DNA of 64,000 bases from contig VRVR01000036.1 of assembly GCA_009859145.1 (NCBI GenBank), positions 207,584 to 271,583 of the forward strand. The letters run 5' to 3'. Within the stretch, counting starts at the first letter, position 1; each line of letters opens with the position of its first letter. The DNA is from Andalucia godoyi. Lineage: Eukaryota; Discoba; Jakobea; Jakobida; Andaluciidae. Positions 1 to 10,568 of this stretch are shown here, piece by piece. Made by a program: the position numbers and the translations under genes. The notes beneath the pieces were generated by a model. It worked only from the letters and a program-made list of their open reading frames with translations. It did not search any database and was not told the origin of the DNA.

Positions 1-772
1 ATCTCCTCCAAAACACAGCAACAATTGAATAATAATGATAAATACGAATGCAGCTCTCGATGATTCTTCACGCATATTACATCAACAGAGAATAATCATT
101 CACGTGTTTGTTCCAGAGAAACGAGGTTCACTTCGACTACAGTTCCAACTACAGTTCCAACTACAGTTCCAACTACGATTTCCCTGCGTCAAGGGAAAAA
201 GTACTGTAGTTGCTTCTTTCAACGACCGGTGTAGCATCAAAGGTCCAAAGCTGAAAAGGGAAGGCAGCGGGGTTTCCAGCATCAATTCACCGCTATCTAC
301 ACAAAAAACCCAAAAAGGGCCGTCTTTGCTTTCTCCAAAGGCCTTGAACCAGCTGACGACAATAATAATATCATTGCGTTTTTTGATCTGATCAAAAAAG
401 ACGTGTCTCGCTCTGTCTCTCTCTTTCTCTCTCTCTCTCTCTGTCTCTCTCTTTCCTATCGATTCAATTAATCTCCTGCTTTTCGCCTTTTCTCTTTTCC
501 TTTTCCTTTTCCTTTTCTTCTACTTTTTCCTTTTTGTTTTATTGTTTTATGTTTTATGCTTTATATTTCATTATTTAATAGTCTCTTTATTCGAGGTTTT
601 TCCACCCTTTCCTTTTTCTCTCTCTCCCACGGTGTTTACGTTTTGGAAATATTGAAAGATTGATTAAAGATTGGAGAGACGGGAAAACGTAGACTGGAAA
701 AAGTAGATTGAAAAAGAAGAAGAACAAAGGAAACTCGAGGGAGAAGGGAAAAAAATAATAAGGAACGTTCTG
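1..772. other. Intergenic region / 5' flank of the transporter gene
   Basis: No convincing gene. A 118-codon open frame from position 35 has low-complexity Gln/Phe/Leu content created by a tandem repeat and no recognisable domain, so I treat it as spurious. Positions 136-176 hold three exact copies of a 12-base unit (ACTACAGTTCCA) plus a partial fourth. Positions about 403-453 form a long pyrimidine (CT/TCT) tract, and about 640-770 are purine-rich on the sense strand just before the start codon at 773. These are probably promoter and 5' UTR. Confidence 0.5.
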
Positions 773-2704
773 ATGTCTTTGTCGCCTCCTTCTTCGCCTG
801 CGAATTCGTCGCCACCGCCACCACCTCCGCCGATGGAAACGGTGCAGAACGAGAGTCTTTCTCCTTCAGCGCCGTATTCGCCGACAATGTACACGTCCCC
901 GGGGGCGTTTTCGTCTTCATCGTCTGCGAGCGCTTTACAACAGCAGCAGCGGCACGTGTCGGGAGTGTCGTACGATGATGCGCAGAATGTGGACGATTCG
1001 GACGCAGTGTTTGATGATGCGACGTCGCTTGTTCATGATTATGACGGGGGTCAGCACCACCTGGATGGGCGAGGGTCGTCGCTGTTCTCGGATAGTGGAA
1101 GTGGGAATGGCAGAGAGGACGGGTCTGGGTCGAGCTCGTCCATTTCGTCGTCGGCTTCCACGCTTTCGCTTCGTGCCTCGCTGGATAATCTCAGACTTGC
1201 GTCTTCTATGAACTCGTCGGCGGCGACGTCCACAACAGACAAGAATGGAAACAAGCAGAAAGGAACTTCGCGCATCATGTTCCGAAGCGGCGGCTTCTCG
1301 CTGAAGCGGAATAAGAGCAAGCAGCAGTCGCAGTTGCAGTCCCAACGTCATGATGGGGCTGAAGCAACAGACGATGTCGAAATGACGGATGGACATCACG
1401 GCCACGGCGGTGGAGGAGACGGAGACCACCATATTCCGGACGATGCACCAGATCGGTGGAAGGGATACTCGTTGGGAACAGCGCCAAAATCCGTGATTTG
1501 GGGCGCAATCGTGAATCTTGCAAACTGCATTGCGACTGCAGGATTGTGTGGAATCCCTTATGCGCTTGCGCATTCTGGCGGTGTCCTCTTTGGGCCGCTG
1601 TTTGCCATCCTGTTTGTGATCGTGTCGGATATTTCGCTGCGGTCGTTGGTGGAAGCCGGTGTGCACTTCAATGCACTGTCGTACGGTTCCGTGTGCAAAC
1701 GAGCTCTGGGAAAGAATTGGGAACTTGTCCAGCGGATCTCTGTTCTCTTGTTTGCGATTGGAACAATGGCAAATTACTTGATTATTGTGCGAGATACAAT
1801 CCCGGACACGATTGACTATCCTGTCAGAATTCTTATTCTTCTCGTGATTACCGTTACGATTGTGTTGCCGTTGTGCTCTTGCAGATCGCTGGAAGCATTG
1901 TCGAAGACGTCGCTTCTTGCCCTCATGGTCGCCGGGGCTGTAGTCTGTGCGCTTTTCGTGCACTTGTTGACGGGAGATCCGCCTGCGAAGGGCCTGGACG
2001 ATGTTTCGAATCCTCCGACGCACGAGCTCAGCATTGCTGCAATGGGCGCGGTGGCGTTTGCGTACGTTGCGCACCATACGAGCTTCCATTTGTTTGGACC
2101 AATTTACACAAACACGCCGTACAGAAACCAGCACTATGCGATGAAGGGGTGGTCGATCACTTCGCATCTTGGATTGTCGTGGTGCACCCTTCTCTTTCTT
2201 CTCGAATCGGTGTTTGCAATTCTGCTCTTTGGACGGGATGATATCAAGGACAATATTTTGCTCCACGGCGAAGTGTTTTCGCTTCCGTTCCGGATCATCA
2301 TCGTCATTCCCATGTTGCTTACGTTCCCTGTCGAGGGGATTGTTGCGCGCGACACGATCCATTCCATGATTATGAACCCGTTGCTCAAGAAGCGATCGTC
2401 GGGAAAGGCTCGTGCATTTGTCGGGTTTGTGCAGAACCACGCTCTTCTGGTTCGTGTGCTGGAAGCCTCCGGAATGATCTTTATTGTGTTTTGCATTGCG
2501 GTTGCCGTGCAGAAACTTGCGCTGATACAAAATATTACAGGAGGAGTTGCAGCATCCATGCTTGGGTTTATTCTCCCTGGAATGTGCGTGTACAAGATGG
2601 GTGATCGCAAGATCAAGGGCATTGCAATTGCTGCTTTTGGATGGATTATCTTGACATGTGCGCTTCTCGGAGAAGCCCTGAATCTGATCAACGGCCACGA
2701 GTAA
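773..2704 (+). CDS. SLC38/AVT-type amino-acid transporter
   Basis: A 643-residue multi-pass membrane protein of the amino acid/auxin permease (AAAP) family, which includes vacuolar/vesicular AVT transporters and SLC38 carriers. It probably moves neutral amino acids across the plasma or a vacuolar membrane. Residues 1-225 are hydrophilic, with a poly-Pro stretch, Ser-rich tracts and a His/Gly-rich segment, as in fungal AVT proteins with long cytosolic N-termini. The membrane core begins near residue 230 (SVIWGAIVNLANCIATAGLCGIPYA), matching the family's first helix with its unwound Gly-rich centre. About 11 hydrophobic segments follow to the C-terminus. The ATG at 773 opens the frame and lies after a purine-rich leader. 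The substrate cannot be read from the sequence. Family call is firm; subfamily is not. Confidence 0.88.
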   Translation: MSLSPPSSPANSSPPPPPPPMETVQNESLSPSAPYSPTMYTSPGAFSSSSSASALQQQQRHVSGVSYDDAQNVDDSDAVFDDATSLVHDYDGGQHHLDGRGSSLFSDSGSGNGREDGSGSSSSISSSASTLSLRASLDNLRLASSMNSSAATSTTDKNGNKQKGTSRIMFRSGGFSLKRNKSKQQSQLQSQRHDGAEATDDVEMTDGHHGHGGGGDGDHHIPDDAPDRWKGYSLGTAPKSVIWGAIVNLANCIATAGLCGIPYALAHSGGVLFGPLFAILFVIVSDISLRSLVEAGVHFNALSYGSVCKRALGKNWELVQRISVLLFAIGTMANYLIIVRDTIPDTIDYPVRILILLVITVTIVLPLCSCRSLEALSKTSLLALMVAGAVVCALFVHLLTGDPPAKGLDDVSNPPTHELSIAAMGAVAFAYVAHHTSFHLFGPIYTNTPYRNQHYAMKGWSITSHLGLSWCTLLFLLESVFAILLFGRDDIKDNILLHGEVFSLPFRIIIVIPMLLTFPVEGIVARDTIHSMIMNPLLKKRSSGKARAFVGFVQNHALLVRVLEASGMIFIVFCIAVAVQKLALIQNITGGVAASMLGFILPGMCVYKMGDRKIKGIAIAAFGWIILTCALLGEALNLINGHE

Positions 2705-2838
2705 CTGTCCTTTCCTTTCTTCCGAGAGTATTGTTGTTGCTATGGGTGTCGGTATTAGTGTCGGTGTCCGTGCTACCGTTGTTTAATTGATTTCCCACCT
2801 GCACGTGCGAGCATGAGTGTGGATTCTGATTCTCTCCC

Positions 2839-2876
<38 letters not shown>

Positions 2877-3786
2877 CGCTTTCTTCTTTCTTTCTTTAAT
2901 AGACTATTTCATTTGTCTTGTCGCATTGCAGCTTTCCTGCCAGTCGTGTTCACAGTTCATCATGTATGAAGGGTTAATTTGGAGTCGTGTTGGATTGATT
3001 GAATCCAACGTTCCCTTTTTCCACAAGAGTGAAAAGCTCATCTTTTATTATATATTTTTTAATATTTTTTTAAATTAAATAATTAAAAAGTATTTATCTA
3101 CACCTTGCAATGCACTCGGCCGTCCGGATGCTGCTGCGAATCGGTGTTTACATTTGCATTTGCAGCGTTGTTGGAATGGCAAAAGCCGAATGCCTGAAGC
3201 CCAGTTCCCCCCTTGTCAAGGTGTGTACTGTAGCTCGTTGTATCTGGAGATAAACAGAAATCCACGACTTTTTGCGTTGTACGAGTACACTGCAAGATTC
3301 AACCACTTCGGAGCACGGGGTGGCGGTCGGAGCCCGGGACGTCCGTTTCCTTTTCCGCTCGATCGCAGAGAAGCGGCACGTTTCGCCTTTTTCCATTAAC
3401 GGAAGGCGGCTCAGACACATCTGCTGCGTCACCTGCCTTCTCCGGTCGTTTCTCCGGTACAAGCATGCGAGCAGACATGATGGACGCATTTTGACACGCC
3501 CGAGAAAGTCGACGGACAGTGGAACTCGGGGAACCTCCAAGGAAAAAAAAATGAAAGACAGGGACGCTAAAGGGAAGCGGGAAATCAAAATAACATAAAG
3601 TACACTTGCAAAAAACCATCAGTAAAACCGAAATTTCAGAAACCCCCAACATCCTGTACCGCCATTCCGCTGCATGCGACGCCGACGAGAACAACACGAT
3701 CTTTAAAAAATCAAGTGTGCACAAACGAGCACTTTGCTGAAGAAACTGGGCGCGCTGCTTTATACGCATATTTTCGAACCGGCATC
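2705..3786. other. Intergenic region with no assigned gene
   Basis: A 1.1 kb gap. It holds a CT dinucleotide tract (about 2841-2873), a T-rich stretch near 3040-3090 that may be the transporter's 3' end signal, and from 3100 to 3770 a less AT-rich stretch with overlapping open frames on both strands (for example 3272-3598 + and 3299-3769 -). None shows a domain, and no splice pattern joins them convincingly. A short spliced gene or an RNA could be hidden here; I cannot support one. Confidence 0.4.
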
Positions 3787-5217
3787 ATGCCCCTTCCTGA
3801 CACAATGATTGCTGCAGCGGAATTATCGTTTCTGCCAAGGTACTACGAAACGAGACAGCATCGTGCGGGGTCGGTTACGTCAGAGATGGTGTCGAACTGG
3901 ATTGAGCTGGAAGACATAACGCCTGATGTTTCGCTTGATGTGGTTGTCAATCATTTGGGACGAAACCTGTTGACGGGTGCAGATCTCGTATGTACTGCAA
4001 GAAATCCAGTGCTTGTCGAGTCGCTTGCGATGGATCCGCACGTTGTCATGATGTGCACCGTGACGAAGCGCACGAAAAAGGTGTTTCACCGGCGACATGC
4101 GCGGTTCCTTGTTGTGCGAAACATGGGATATGTCTTAGAGCTGTATGACTCCGAGACCGAAGTCAACCGATCGACGGTGCAGTGTCGGTACTATGTTCCC
4201 GACGATGCGTTCGTTTCTGCCGAGCAAGGCTCCCGAGTTTCCGTGTCCGGACTCTGCAAGGTCCGCGCTGCACATGGATTTGATATCAACGACCATGGCC
4301 ACGCCAAGAAGGAAATCGACGTCATTTTCGAAACCGACGAGTTGGCAACCACTTTTCGCAGAATTCTAAAGAAGCGCTGTCTGTATTCGATTTTCCGGCT
4401 GGTCGTTCTGTCATCCCTCCTTCCCGTGGACGTTGCACATCCTGCTAGCCATTCGTCTATAGCATGGAAGCGGCACACCTTGGAAAACAGCACTCTGTCG
4501 ATTGCGCTTCCTTGTGTGTTTGTTTCCGAGACGTACGATGCGATGGAAACCACGCTACCTGTGCTGCCCGCGCTGGCTCATTCAGCAGGCCAGCAGCCGT
4601 CGGGAGCCTTGCATGCCAGCGCCACGCATGTCCATCTGCATGCCCCGCATTCGTCGAGGCTCCGCCACTCTGCGGTCGAACGAAAGAACTCAAGATCAAG
4701 CGCAGCCAAAATCTACCATCGGCTCATTGCCAATTCGTTCGTACCAGTGTCGAAAGCCTGGAGCTTTGATCCCCGCGACTCTGGAAGTCGACAGCATCAC
4801 GATGCGTCCCACGACCTTGTTTCCATCGTGTTTCGCTCCGAGCCCGTTGAACGATCTCACATCGTCCGCAATTCCGACCAGTACGCAATCGATCTTGTAG
4901 AGCAGTCTCGATCTTCAATGTCAGTCGACGGGTTTCTGCATGTCAACAACTTTGAGAGCGTGTGCTGCATCTCCGAAACACACGAACCAGCTGCCATGTC
5001 TGTCTACAAATATAGAAGACATAACATGCACGTCGTCTGCATTCTCCTCGCGCATCGTTCCCAGGGGACGTCTTCCGAGTACATCAACGGACCTCGCGAA
5101 GGCAAGGGCCTCTCGCTGTTAGCTTCAGTCTGCCATCCCCACTTGGACACTGCCGTTCTCCTTTCGTGGTCTCTTACCCCATTGTTGTTCAAGATTGCAG
5201 AGACTATTCATCTCTAG
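3787..5217 (+). CDS. Unrecognised protein with a PH-like segment
   Basis: A 476-residue protein if translation starts at the first in-frame ATG (3787); the frame is open upstream to 3715 without another ATG. Residues about 80-195 resemble a pleckstrin-homology fold: a basic stretch (KRTKKVFHRRHARFLVV), beta-rich segments, and an amphipathic helix ending in FETDELATTFRRILKK. That would suggest phosphoinositide or protein binding, but the match is by eye and weak. The remaining C-terminal 280 residues are Ser/His-rich with no motif I recognise. A short hydrophobic stretch (SIFRLVVLSSLLPV) follows the PH-like part. It converges with the gene at 5418. Function unknown. Confidence 0.62.
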   Translation: MPLPDTMIAAAELSFLPRYYETRQHRAGSVTSEMVSNWIELEDITPDVSLDVVVNHLGRNLLTGADLVCTARNPVLVESLAMDPHVVMMCTVTKRTKKVFHRRHARFLVVRNMGYVLELYDSETEVNRSTVQCRYYVPDDAFVSAEQGSRVSVSGLCKVRAAHGFDINDHGHAKKEIDVIFETDELATTFRRILKKRCLYSIFRLVVLSSLLPVDVAHPASHSSIAWKRHTLENSTLSIALPCVFVSETYDAMETTLPVLPALAHSAGQQPSGALHASATHVHLHAPHSSRLRHSAVERKNSRSSAAKIYHRLIANSFVPVSKAWSFDPRDSGSRQHHDASHDLVSIVFRSEPVERSHIVRNSDQYAIDLVEQSRSSMSVDGFLHVNNFESVCCISETHEPAAMSVYKYRRHNMHVVCILLAHRSQGTSSEYINGPREGKGLSLLASVCHPHLDTAVLLSWSLTPLLFKIAETIHL

Positions 5218-5417
5218 CATCTGCGCAATTCAATTCACACTCGCTCATCACCACAGTCATCATAGTCGTCACAGTTATGCTTAGTTGTCATAATTATGAC
5301 AACAATTTATATACATACGTCGTTAACCTTAAATGATGCACGCACAAAATTTCTGCAAATGGCAGTCGTCCATGTTGTGCAGTGTCCTTTTTTCTTCTCC
5401 CTGGCTTCTGGATATAT

Positions 5418-8264
5418 TTACTCCTGCAACACGGCAAAGCGAGACTTGTATGCACCCGTAGCGGTGCTGCCCCCGTTGTTCGCAGATGTCGGAGCGAGGC
5501 CCTTTTGGACCACAACCCATCCGTCACCTGCCTGGCGATCCACAGCAGCAGCAGACGGCACAGGAGCAATCTCTGGTACTTGCGACGAAGTAGCACCAGC
5601 ACCAGCACCAGCACCAGAAGAAGAAGAAGAAGAAGAAGAAGAATCATGGACATGCTCCCTGTTCCAGAATTCAATTCGCAAGTCGAGTCCCATTCGCTTG
5701 ATTTTGGAAAATGCATCGTCCCTCGCAGATTCCGAGGAGAACAAGACATGTGCTTCGTCATCATCGCGAGTCTGTAGGAAGCACTTTCCGCGGTACCACG
5801 TTCGCAGACTCGAATCCAGCTTGCGCAAAACATCGTATGAAATGGGCTGGCCAGGGTATGTCGAGGTGATGACAAGATAAAACAAAAACATGTTCTTCTC
5901 CTTGCGCTCTTCTGTAGCCCGTTTGGACGAAATGGCGTCCTGCAGTGAATACGGAGGGTTGCTGGTCATCTCGGTTCGATACATGGAAACGGACCGTTTC
6001 GGTTCAGCATCCTTCGCTTCCGATTCTAGAAAGTAGTATGAACCAAGCTGGTGCAGAAAAGCACGCTTCTCGATGCCCATGGCAGGGAAATCCAGTGCCT
6101 TGGGCTGCTTGGGGTCCAGCACAAACGTCCGGATCTTGTCTACCACTCCCCGAACAAACACGTCATTCCGAAGTGCAAAGCTCTTGAGGAACTCCGTATA
6201 CGGCGGTCGTTCGATTTCATCTGTCACCAGTTTATCCTGGTCAAGCTTGAGGGCGTCTCGGAACGCAGAATTCCTGCATTCACGAGTACATTTCAAAACG
6301 TACAATTCTTCCGTGTTCATCCTATCGTCAACGGGTGTTCCCTCAACATCCACCTTGACAGCCTTGACACCCTGCTGTCGCAGTTCCGAGCAAGTTAGCG
6401 TTTCTTGTCGGTGACCACAGGCACAACCAGCAATCACCTTCACAAAGCAGCCATTTGAACTGCACGACGCGACGTGCCCGCATTTGAGAGAGCACGGATG
6501 ACCACAGTCGGGTCGAGGCCTTTCACACCTTGCGGCGCATGGAGGACACCTTCCCGCATGACAATTCTTTTTGCAAGAATGGCCACACGGAAGGGGCTTC
6601 CCACAAGCACGCGTGCACAGCTGAATACCGATTTCCTCTGTACCCGCTTCCTCCGCTTTCCGCTTTGCCGACATCACCAGATAGCACATGGTAGGGAGCT
6701 CGCAATGACCACCGGCACAGACGTGGGGAACAAGAGTTTTGCACGGTGGGCAGTTTCCGGTGGAGTGAAAAGGATGTGCAGGTGCGTGGCCACACATTCG
6801 CGGAATCATGCAATCGTGATCTCCATACACTCCGAACGTTGACGACGTACCTGAGTATTCATCAGGGTCTGTCCCAAGACTCGGAAAATCAGCTTGGCGA
6901 GCAAGCGACATTCCAATCGCAGAAACTGCATCCGATCCTGGCCGATCTGTTGATCGATCGATGTGTTGACGGAAACGCTGCTGCCGATTGGTGCTGGCTG
7001 GAGCATTTCCAGAGCCCGAAGAATGTGCATTAGGAACCAAAATGGATGTTGACGATGGGGCAGGAAACGATGACTGCACATACGTTGGAGGAGGATGAGA
7101 CATATTAGCATTGCTTCCGCTGGGTTGGGAATCATCGGAAGAGGAAGGGGAAGAGAAAGAGAAAGGAATAGCCCGAGCTAACGCTGACAGATTGAATGCA
7201 CGACCGGGAGCCGCCGGGTCCAATGGATTCATTCGACTTGCCCCACTGAAGCTCGATGCCGAAACGGACATCTTTGAGCGACCACCGCCCACACCATGAG
7301 TACTGGCCATGTGCGATTGGAGTTCGAGATTGGACGGAAAGACAATGAAATGCATTTGCTTGCAGTTCACATCTTCACACATGTAGTGGCAAGCACGAAA
7401 GTGTTCCTCCAAGGCAGCATAATTCTCGTAATACACATACTGCAGTTGATGCGATCGAACGCAGAGAAAGCACGTCTCATGCTGCAGATTCATGTGCGCA
7501 AAGATCTCGTCCTCTGAGTAGTAGTGGGTTTTGCAGAACTTGCAATACGGATGACCGTGAGCTACACCCGGTTTCCGGTCGCCAGAGCCCACAGTCAAGT
7601 GGCTTCGAAGCTCCTTTTGCGTGTACAGGTGCTGCTCACAAACGAATTTCGGCGAGTGCTTTAAACACAGCTCGCAGAATGACAGACCGTGGTCTTCGCG
7701 AACATGTCTTTTCAGTACTCCAATGTTGGGAAACGGTCCAAAAGGAGAAGATTCGTCGACAGGTCGTTCTGCGTCATCCAACGTTGAATTTGTACATGCA
7801 AAATCGCCCAACTCCGCCTTCGTCGAGAGCGCCTTCTCACTCTTGAGCGGCAGTGGCACCATGGCGTCGATGTGATGGGTGCACCCCGGGACCGGGCAGT
7901 ACGCATCACGAAACTTGACAACCTCTTTTAGCAAATCTCTTGTTTTGGCCTCCAATTTCCATCTTTTGTCCTTTGGAAAGCGATTGTGAGGAAGATCGCC
8001 CCACTTTTTCGCCCCCAAATCTCGATACGGGATGTAGAGTGCCGTTGGAATTGGTTGCTTACACACGCAGCACGATGTGTCCCTTTGCAATATCCGCATT
8101 CGAATCGAGCACTTGTAGCAGACATTTGCATGGTTGCAAGGTCCCACTGCACATACAGTCAGATTTTCAAAGCAAACAAGGCACGTCGGAGCATCACGAG
8201 ATCCAGAGCGCTGAACACTGGGCTCCATAGAATGGTGATGATTCTTGATCCTTGCGTCGGCCAT
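5418..8264 (-). CDS. HEL2/ZNF598-type RING E3 ligase fused to an NFX1-type zinc-finger/R3H C-terminus
   Basis: A 948-residue protein from the ATG at 8264; the frame runs 54 codons further upstream through a Leu/Phe-rich, simple-repeat leader that I take as 5' UTR. Residues 28-70 form the RING (CLVCFENLTVCAVGPCNHANV), followed to about residue 350 by the C2H2-like fingers characteristic of HEL2/ZNF598, the ligase that ubiquitinates ribosomal proteins on collided ribosomes. A Ser/Pro-rich linker (about 350-480) leads to NF-X1-type fingers (about 485-640; CGKPLPCGHSCKKNCHAG, CGHPCSLKCGH), an R3H nucleic-acid-binding domain (about 687-760, FVRGVVDKIRTFV) and an RRM-like region (about 800-860), an arrangement known from NFX1/FAP1. 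Then come a poly-Ser tract and an AYKSRFAVLQE tail. No stop, frameshift or intron lies between the halves. Each half is confident; joint function is inference. Confidence 0.85.
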   Translation of the reverse strand: MADARIKNHHHSMEPSVQRSGSRDAPTCLVCFENLTVCAVGPCNHANVCYKCSIRMRILQRDTSCCVCKQPIPTALYIPYRDLGAKKWGDLPHNRFPKDKRWKLEAKTRDLLKEVVKFRDAYCPVPGCTHHIDAMVPLPLKSEKALSTKAELGDFACTNSTLDDAERPVDESSPFGPFPNIGVLKRHVREDHGLSFCELCLKHSPKFVCEQHLYTQKELRSHLTVGSGDRKPGVAHGHPYCKFCKTHYYSEDEIFAHMNLQHETCFLCVRSHQLQYVYYENYAALEEHFRACHYMCEDVNCKQMHFIVFPSNLELQSHMASTHGVGGGRSKMSVSASSFSGASRMNPLDPAAPGRAFNLSALARAIPFSFSSPSSSDDSQPSGSNANMSHPPPTYVQSSFPAPSSTSILVPNAHSSGSGNAPASTNRQQRFRQHIDRSTDRPGSDAVSAIGMSLARQADFPSLGTDPDEYSGTSSTFGVYGDHDCMIPRMCGHAPAHPFHSTGNCPPCKTLVPHVCAGGHCELPTMCYLVMSAKRKAEEAGTEEIGIQLCTRACGKPLPCGHSCKKNCHAGRCPPCAARCERPRPDCGHPCSLKCGHVASCSSNGCFVKVIAGCACGHRQETLTCSELRQQGVKAVKVDVEGTPVDDRMNTEELYVLKCTRECRNSAFRDALKLDQDKLVTDEIERPPYTEFLKSFALRNDVFVRGVVDKIRTFVLDPKQPKALDFPAMGIEKRAFLHQLGSYYFLESEAKDAEPKRSVSMYRTEMTSNPPYSLQDAISSKRATEERKEKNMFLFYLVITSTYPGQPISYDVLRKLDSSLRTWYRGKCFLQTRDDDEAHVLFSSESARDDAFSKIKRMGLDLRIEFWNREHVHDSSSSSSSSSGAGAGAGATSSQVPEIAPVPSAAAVDRQAGDGWVVVQKGLAPTSANNGGSTATGAYKSRFAVLQE

Positions 8265-8789
8265 GAGAACGAATAGCAGAAAGAACACGAGTGACGGGGC
8301 AGTCGTCAAAATAAACAATGATGGAGAAAAAGTGAGAAAGAAAGAAAAGAAAAGAGAACGGGAAACGAAAAATAATAATAATAATAATAATAATAAATGA
8401 AGAGCAGAGCGGAGACTTGGAGACACGAAGTTTTGTATTTATTTATATTATTATAGAAAACAATATATTATTTGTTTAATTCTTGAATGCTTGCTTTGAA
8501 ATCGAATGTGAACGAGGTTGATGATGACGATGATGGTGAGGACTGTGTATCTACTGGCTTCTTTTTCTGCGACTGTAGTTGGAGGATGGAGGGGTCGAGA
8601 AGGAAAATGCTGCTGATGCTGGGATAAGAGCTTTAGAAAGGCTGGACGAGGAGTGGCGAACATGACGCATGCTGATGAGTCATCTACTTGTTTTACCAGT
8701 TTATGTTTTCCATGATTCATATAGAACAATAAAAAGAAAGAAAGGAAGATAAAGAAGAGGAAGAAGAAGGGTGAGGATGAAAGTACAAA

Positions 8790-8824
<35 letters not shown>
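8265..8824. other. Intergenic region between HEL2-NFX1 (5' side) and ARF (3' side)
   Basis: No gene seen. It contains an AAT trinucleotide run (about 8371-8396) in the leader of the HEL2-NFX1 gene and a CAT/ATC trinucleotide run (about 8793-8824) directly beyond the ARF stop codon, that is, in the ARF 3' UTR. Confidence 0.5.
8793..8824 (-). repeat. CAT/ATC trinucleotide array in the ARF 3' UTR
   Basis: About ten CAT units directly beside the ARF stop codon. Confidence 0.8.
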
Positions 8825-9601
<777 letters not shown>

Positions 9602-9822
9602 TTATAAAAAAACCCGAATAACCGATAGGAAAATCCCAATAAAATTAAAGGAAAAGACAGACAAGAAAAGACAGAAAAGGCGGAAAGCAAAGGAAACGGA
9701 AACATTTGAAAAGAGGTGGAAGAGACTTTGGACAATTGGAAATGAACAAGAAGTTGCTTCTAAGTAATGAGACGCGATTCTGGAAACTATCACTACCCGC
9801 CAATGCTGCGCAACAGATGATG

Positions 9823-10074
9823 TCACGTGGATTTTTGGCCTCGTTGGGGGAGGGAATCGTGTAGGGAATGACCCAGGGTGAGCCGCTGAATAATGAATGA
9901 CACGTCATTGTCATGCATACGGGGGAGTATGAATAAACAGACACGGTCGACACTGGCCGACACTAGCACGCTTGTTTCATAGGGGAATTCGTGCTTATGC
10001 ACGCTCGGCCAGAATTCAGCCGGTGACACAGGCTCTGCATTTTCGACACTATTTAACGCAGCATCCGTAGCCAT
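9823..10074 (-). CDS. Small hypothetical ORF (83 residues)
   Basis: An ATG-initiated 83-codon frame between the ARF gene and the hairpin-rich block, with mixed amino-acid composition and no repeat. No domain, signal peptide or membrane segment is recognised. It may be a real small gene, an exon, or chance. There is no supporting context. Confidence 0.15.
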   Translation of the reverse strand: MATDAALNSVENAEPVSPAEFWPSVHKHEFPYETSVLVSASVDRVCLFILPRMHDNDVSFIIQRLTLGHSLHDSLPQRGQKST

Positions 10075-10099
10075 CTATTCTATCATTCGTTGGTGTCAC

Positions 10100-10515
10100 T
10101 CTTTTATTCAAATATGAGCGTGAGTGCGCTGGGATGACGCATTCGCCTACGCCTACGCCGCTCGATACAAGGTCTCCTAGGTCCCGCAGACCTCCTAAGA
10201 GACCACGTGTCACTACGCCTGCTGCTAGGGCCTTCAGAATCAAAATGCACCCGTCTCAAGAATAACGTGTCACGCCGAGAAAGTGGCTCACCGATTGATC
10301 GGGATTGGGAACGGAGCGCGGAACATCTATCTGGAGAGCGCCGTGAGGCGTGCTGGGGCCTATCCCCTGCTCGGCAACGGGATGCATGATTGAAGATGCA
10401 TGTCTATTCGTAGTTATGCATGTTCAGTTTGTAATGTAGGCGCTGACATTACACAAAAACCTTTGGAGTTCTCCCCCTGACATCTGGGAGTCGCAGGTCG
10501 CTTTTCTTTTTTACA
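10100..10515 (+). ncRNA. Candidate structured RNA block (hairpin-rich, ends at a T run)
   Basis: A GC-richer island without a good protein frame. It holds many short perfect inverted repeats: GGTCTC/GAGACC enclosing AGGTC/GACCT (10171-10204), CCGA-TTGA-TCGG near 10291, GCGCC-GTGA-GGCGT with a GNRA-type loop near 10341, GGGG/CCCC near 10360, and GTAATGT/ACATTAC near 10432-10453. It is followed by a T-rich run (about 10501-10513) that could stop RNA polymerase III. No conserved tRNA, 5S, U6, U3, SRP or RNase P signature could be confirmed by eye. Class, strand and ends are guesses. Confidence 0.25.
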
Positions 10516-10568
10516 ACAGACAGATCACGACAGTCGGTTGTTGGCACGCTCTCTGCAGACGCCGTTTA

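Noticed and set aside
35-391. A 118-codon frame at the left edge
   Set aside because: Low complexity from a tandem repeat and no domain.
935-2698. A 587-codon minus-strand frame over the transporter
   Set aside because: Antisense of a firm membrane-protein gene; composition is Arg/His-rich noise.
8265-8426. 54-codon extension of the HEL2-NFX1 frame, which looks like a signal peptide or membrane anchor
   Set aside because: Poly-Leu/Phe from simple repeats, opposite to the cytosolic role of HEL2; the family's own N-terminus starts after it.
10300-10330. GGGAACGGAGC resembling the SRP RNA helix 8 core
   Set aside because: The following bases read AGCG rather than AGCA and the closing stem does not pair; not enough to call SRP RNA.
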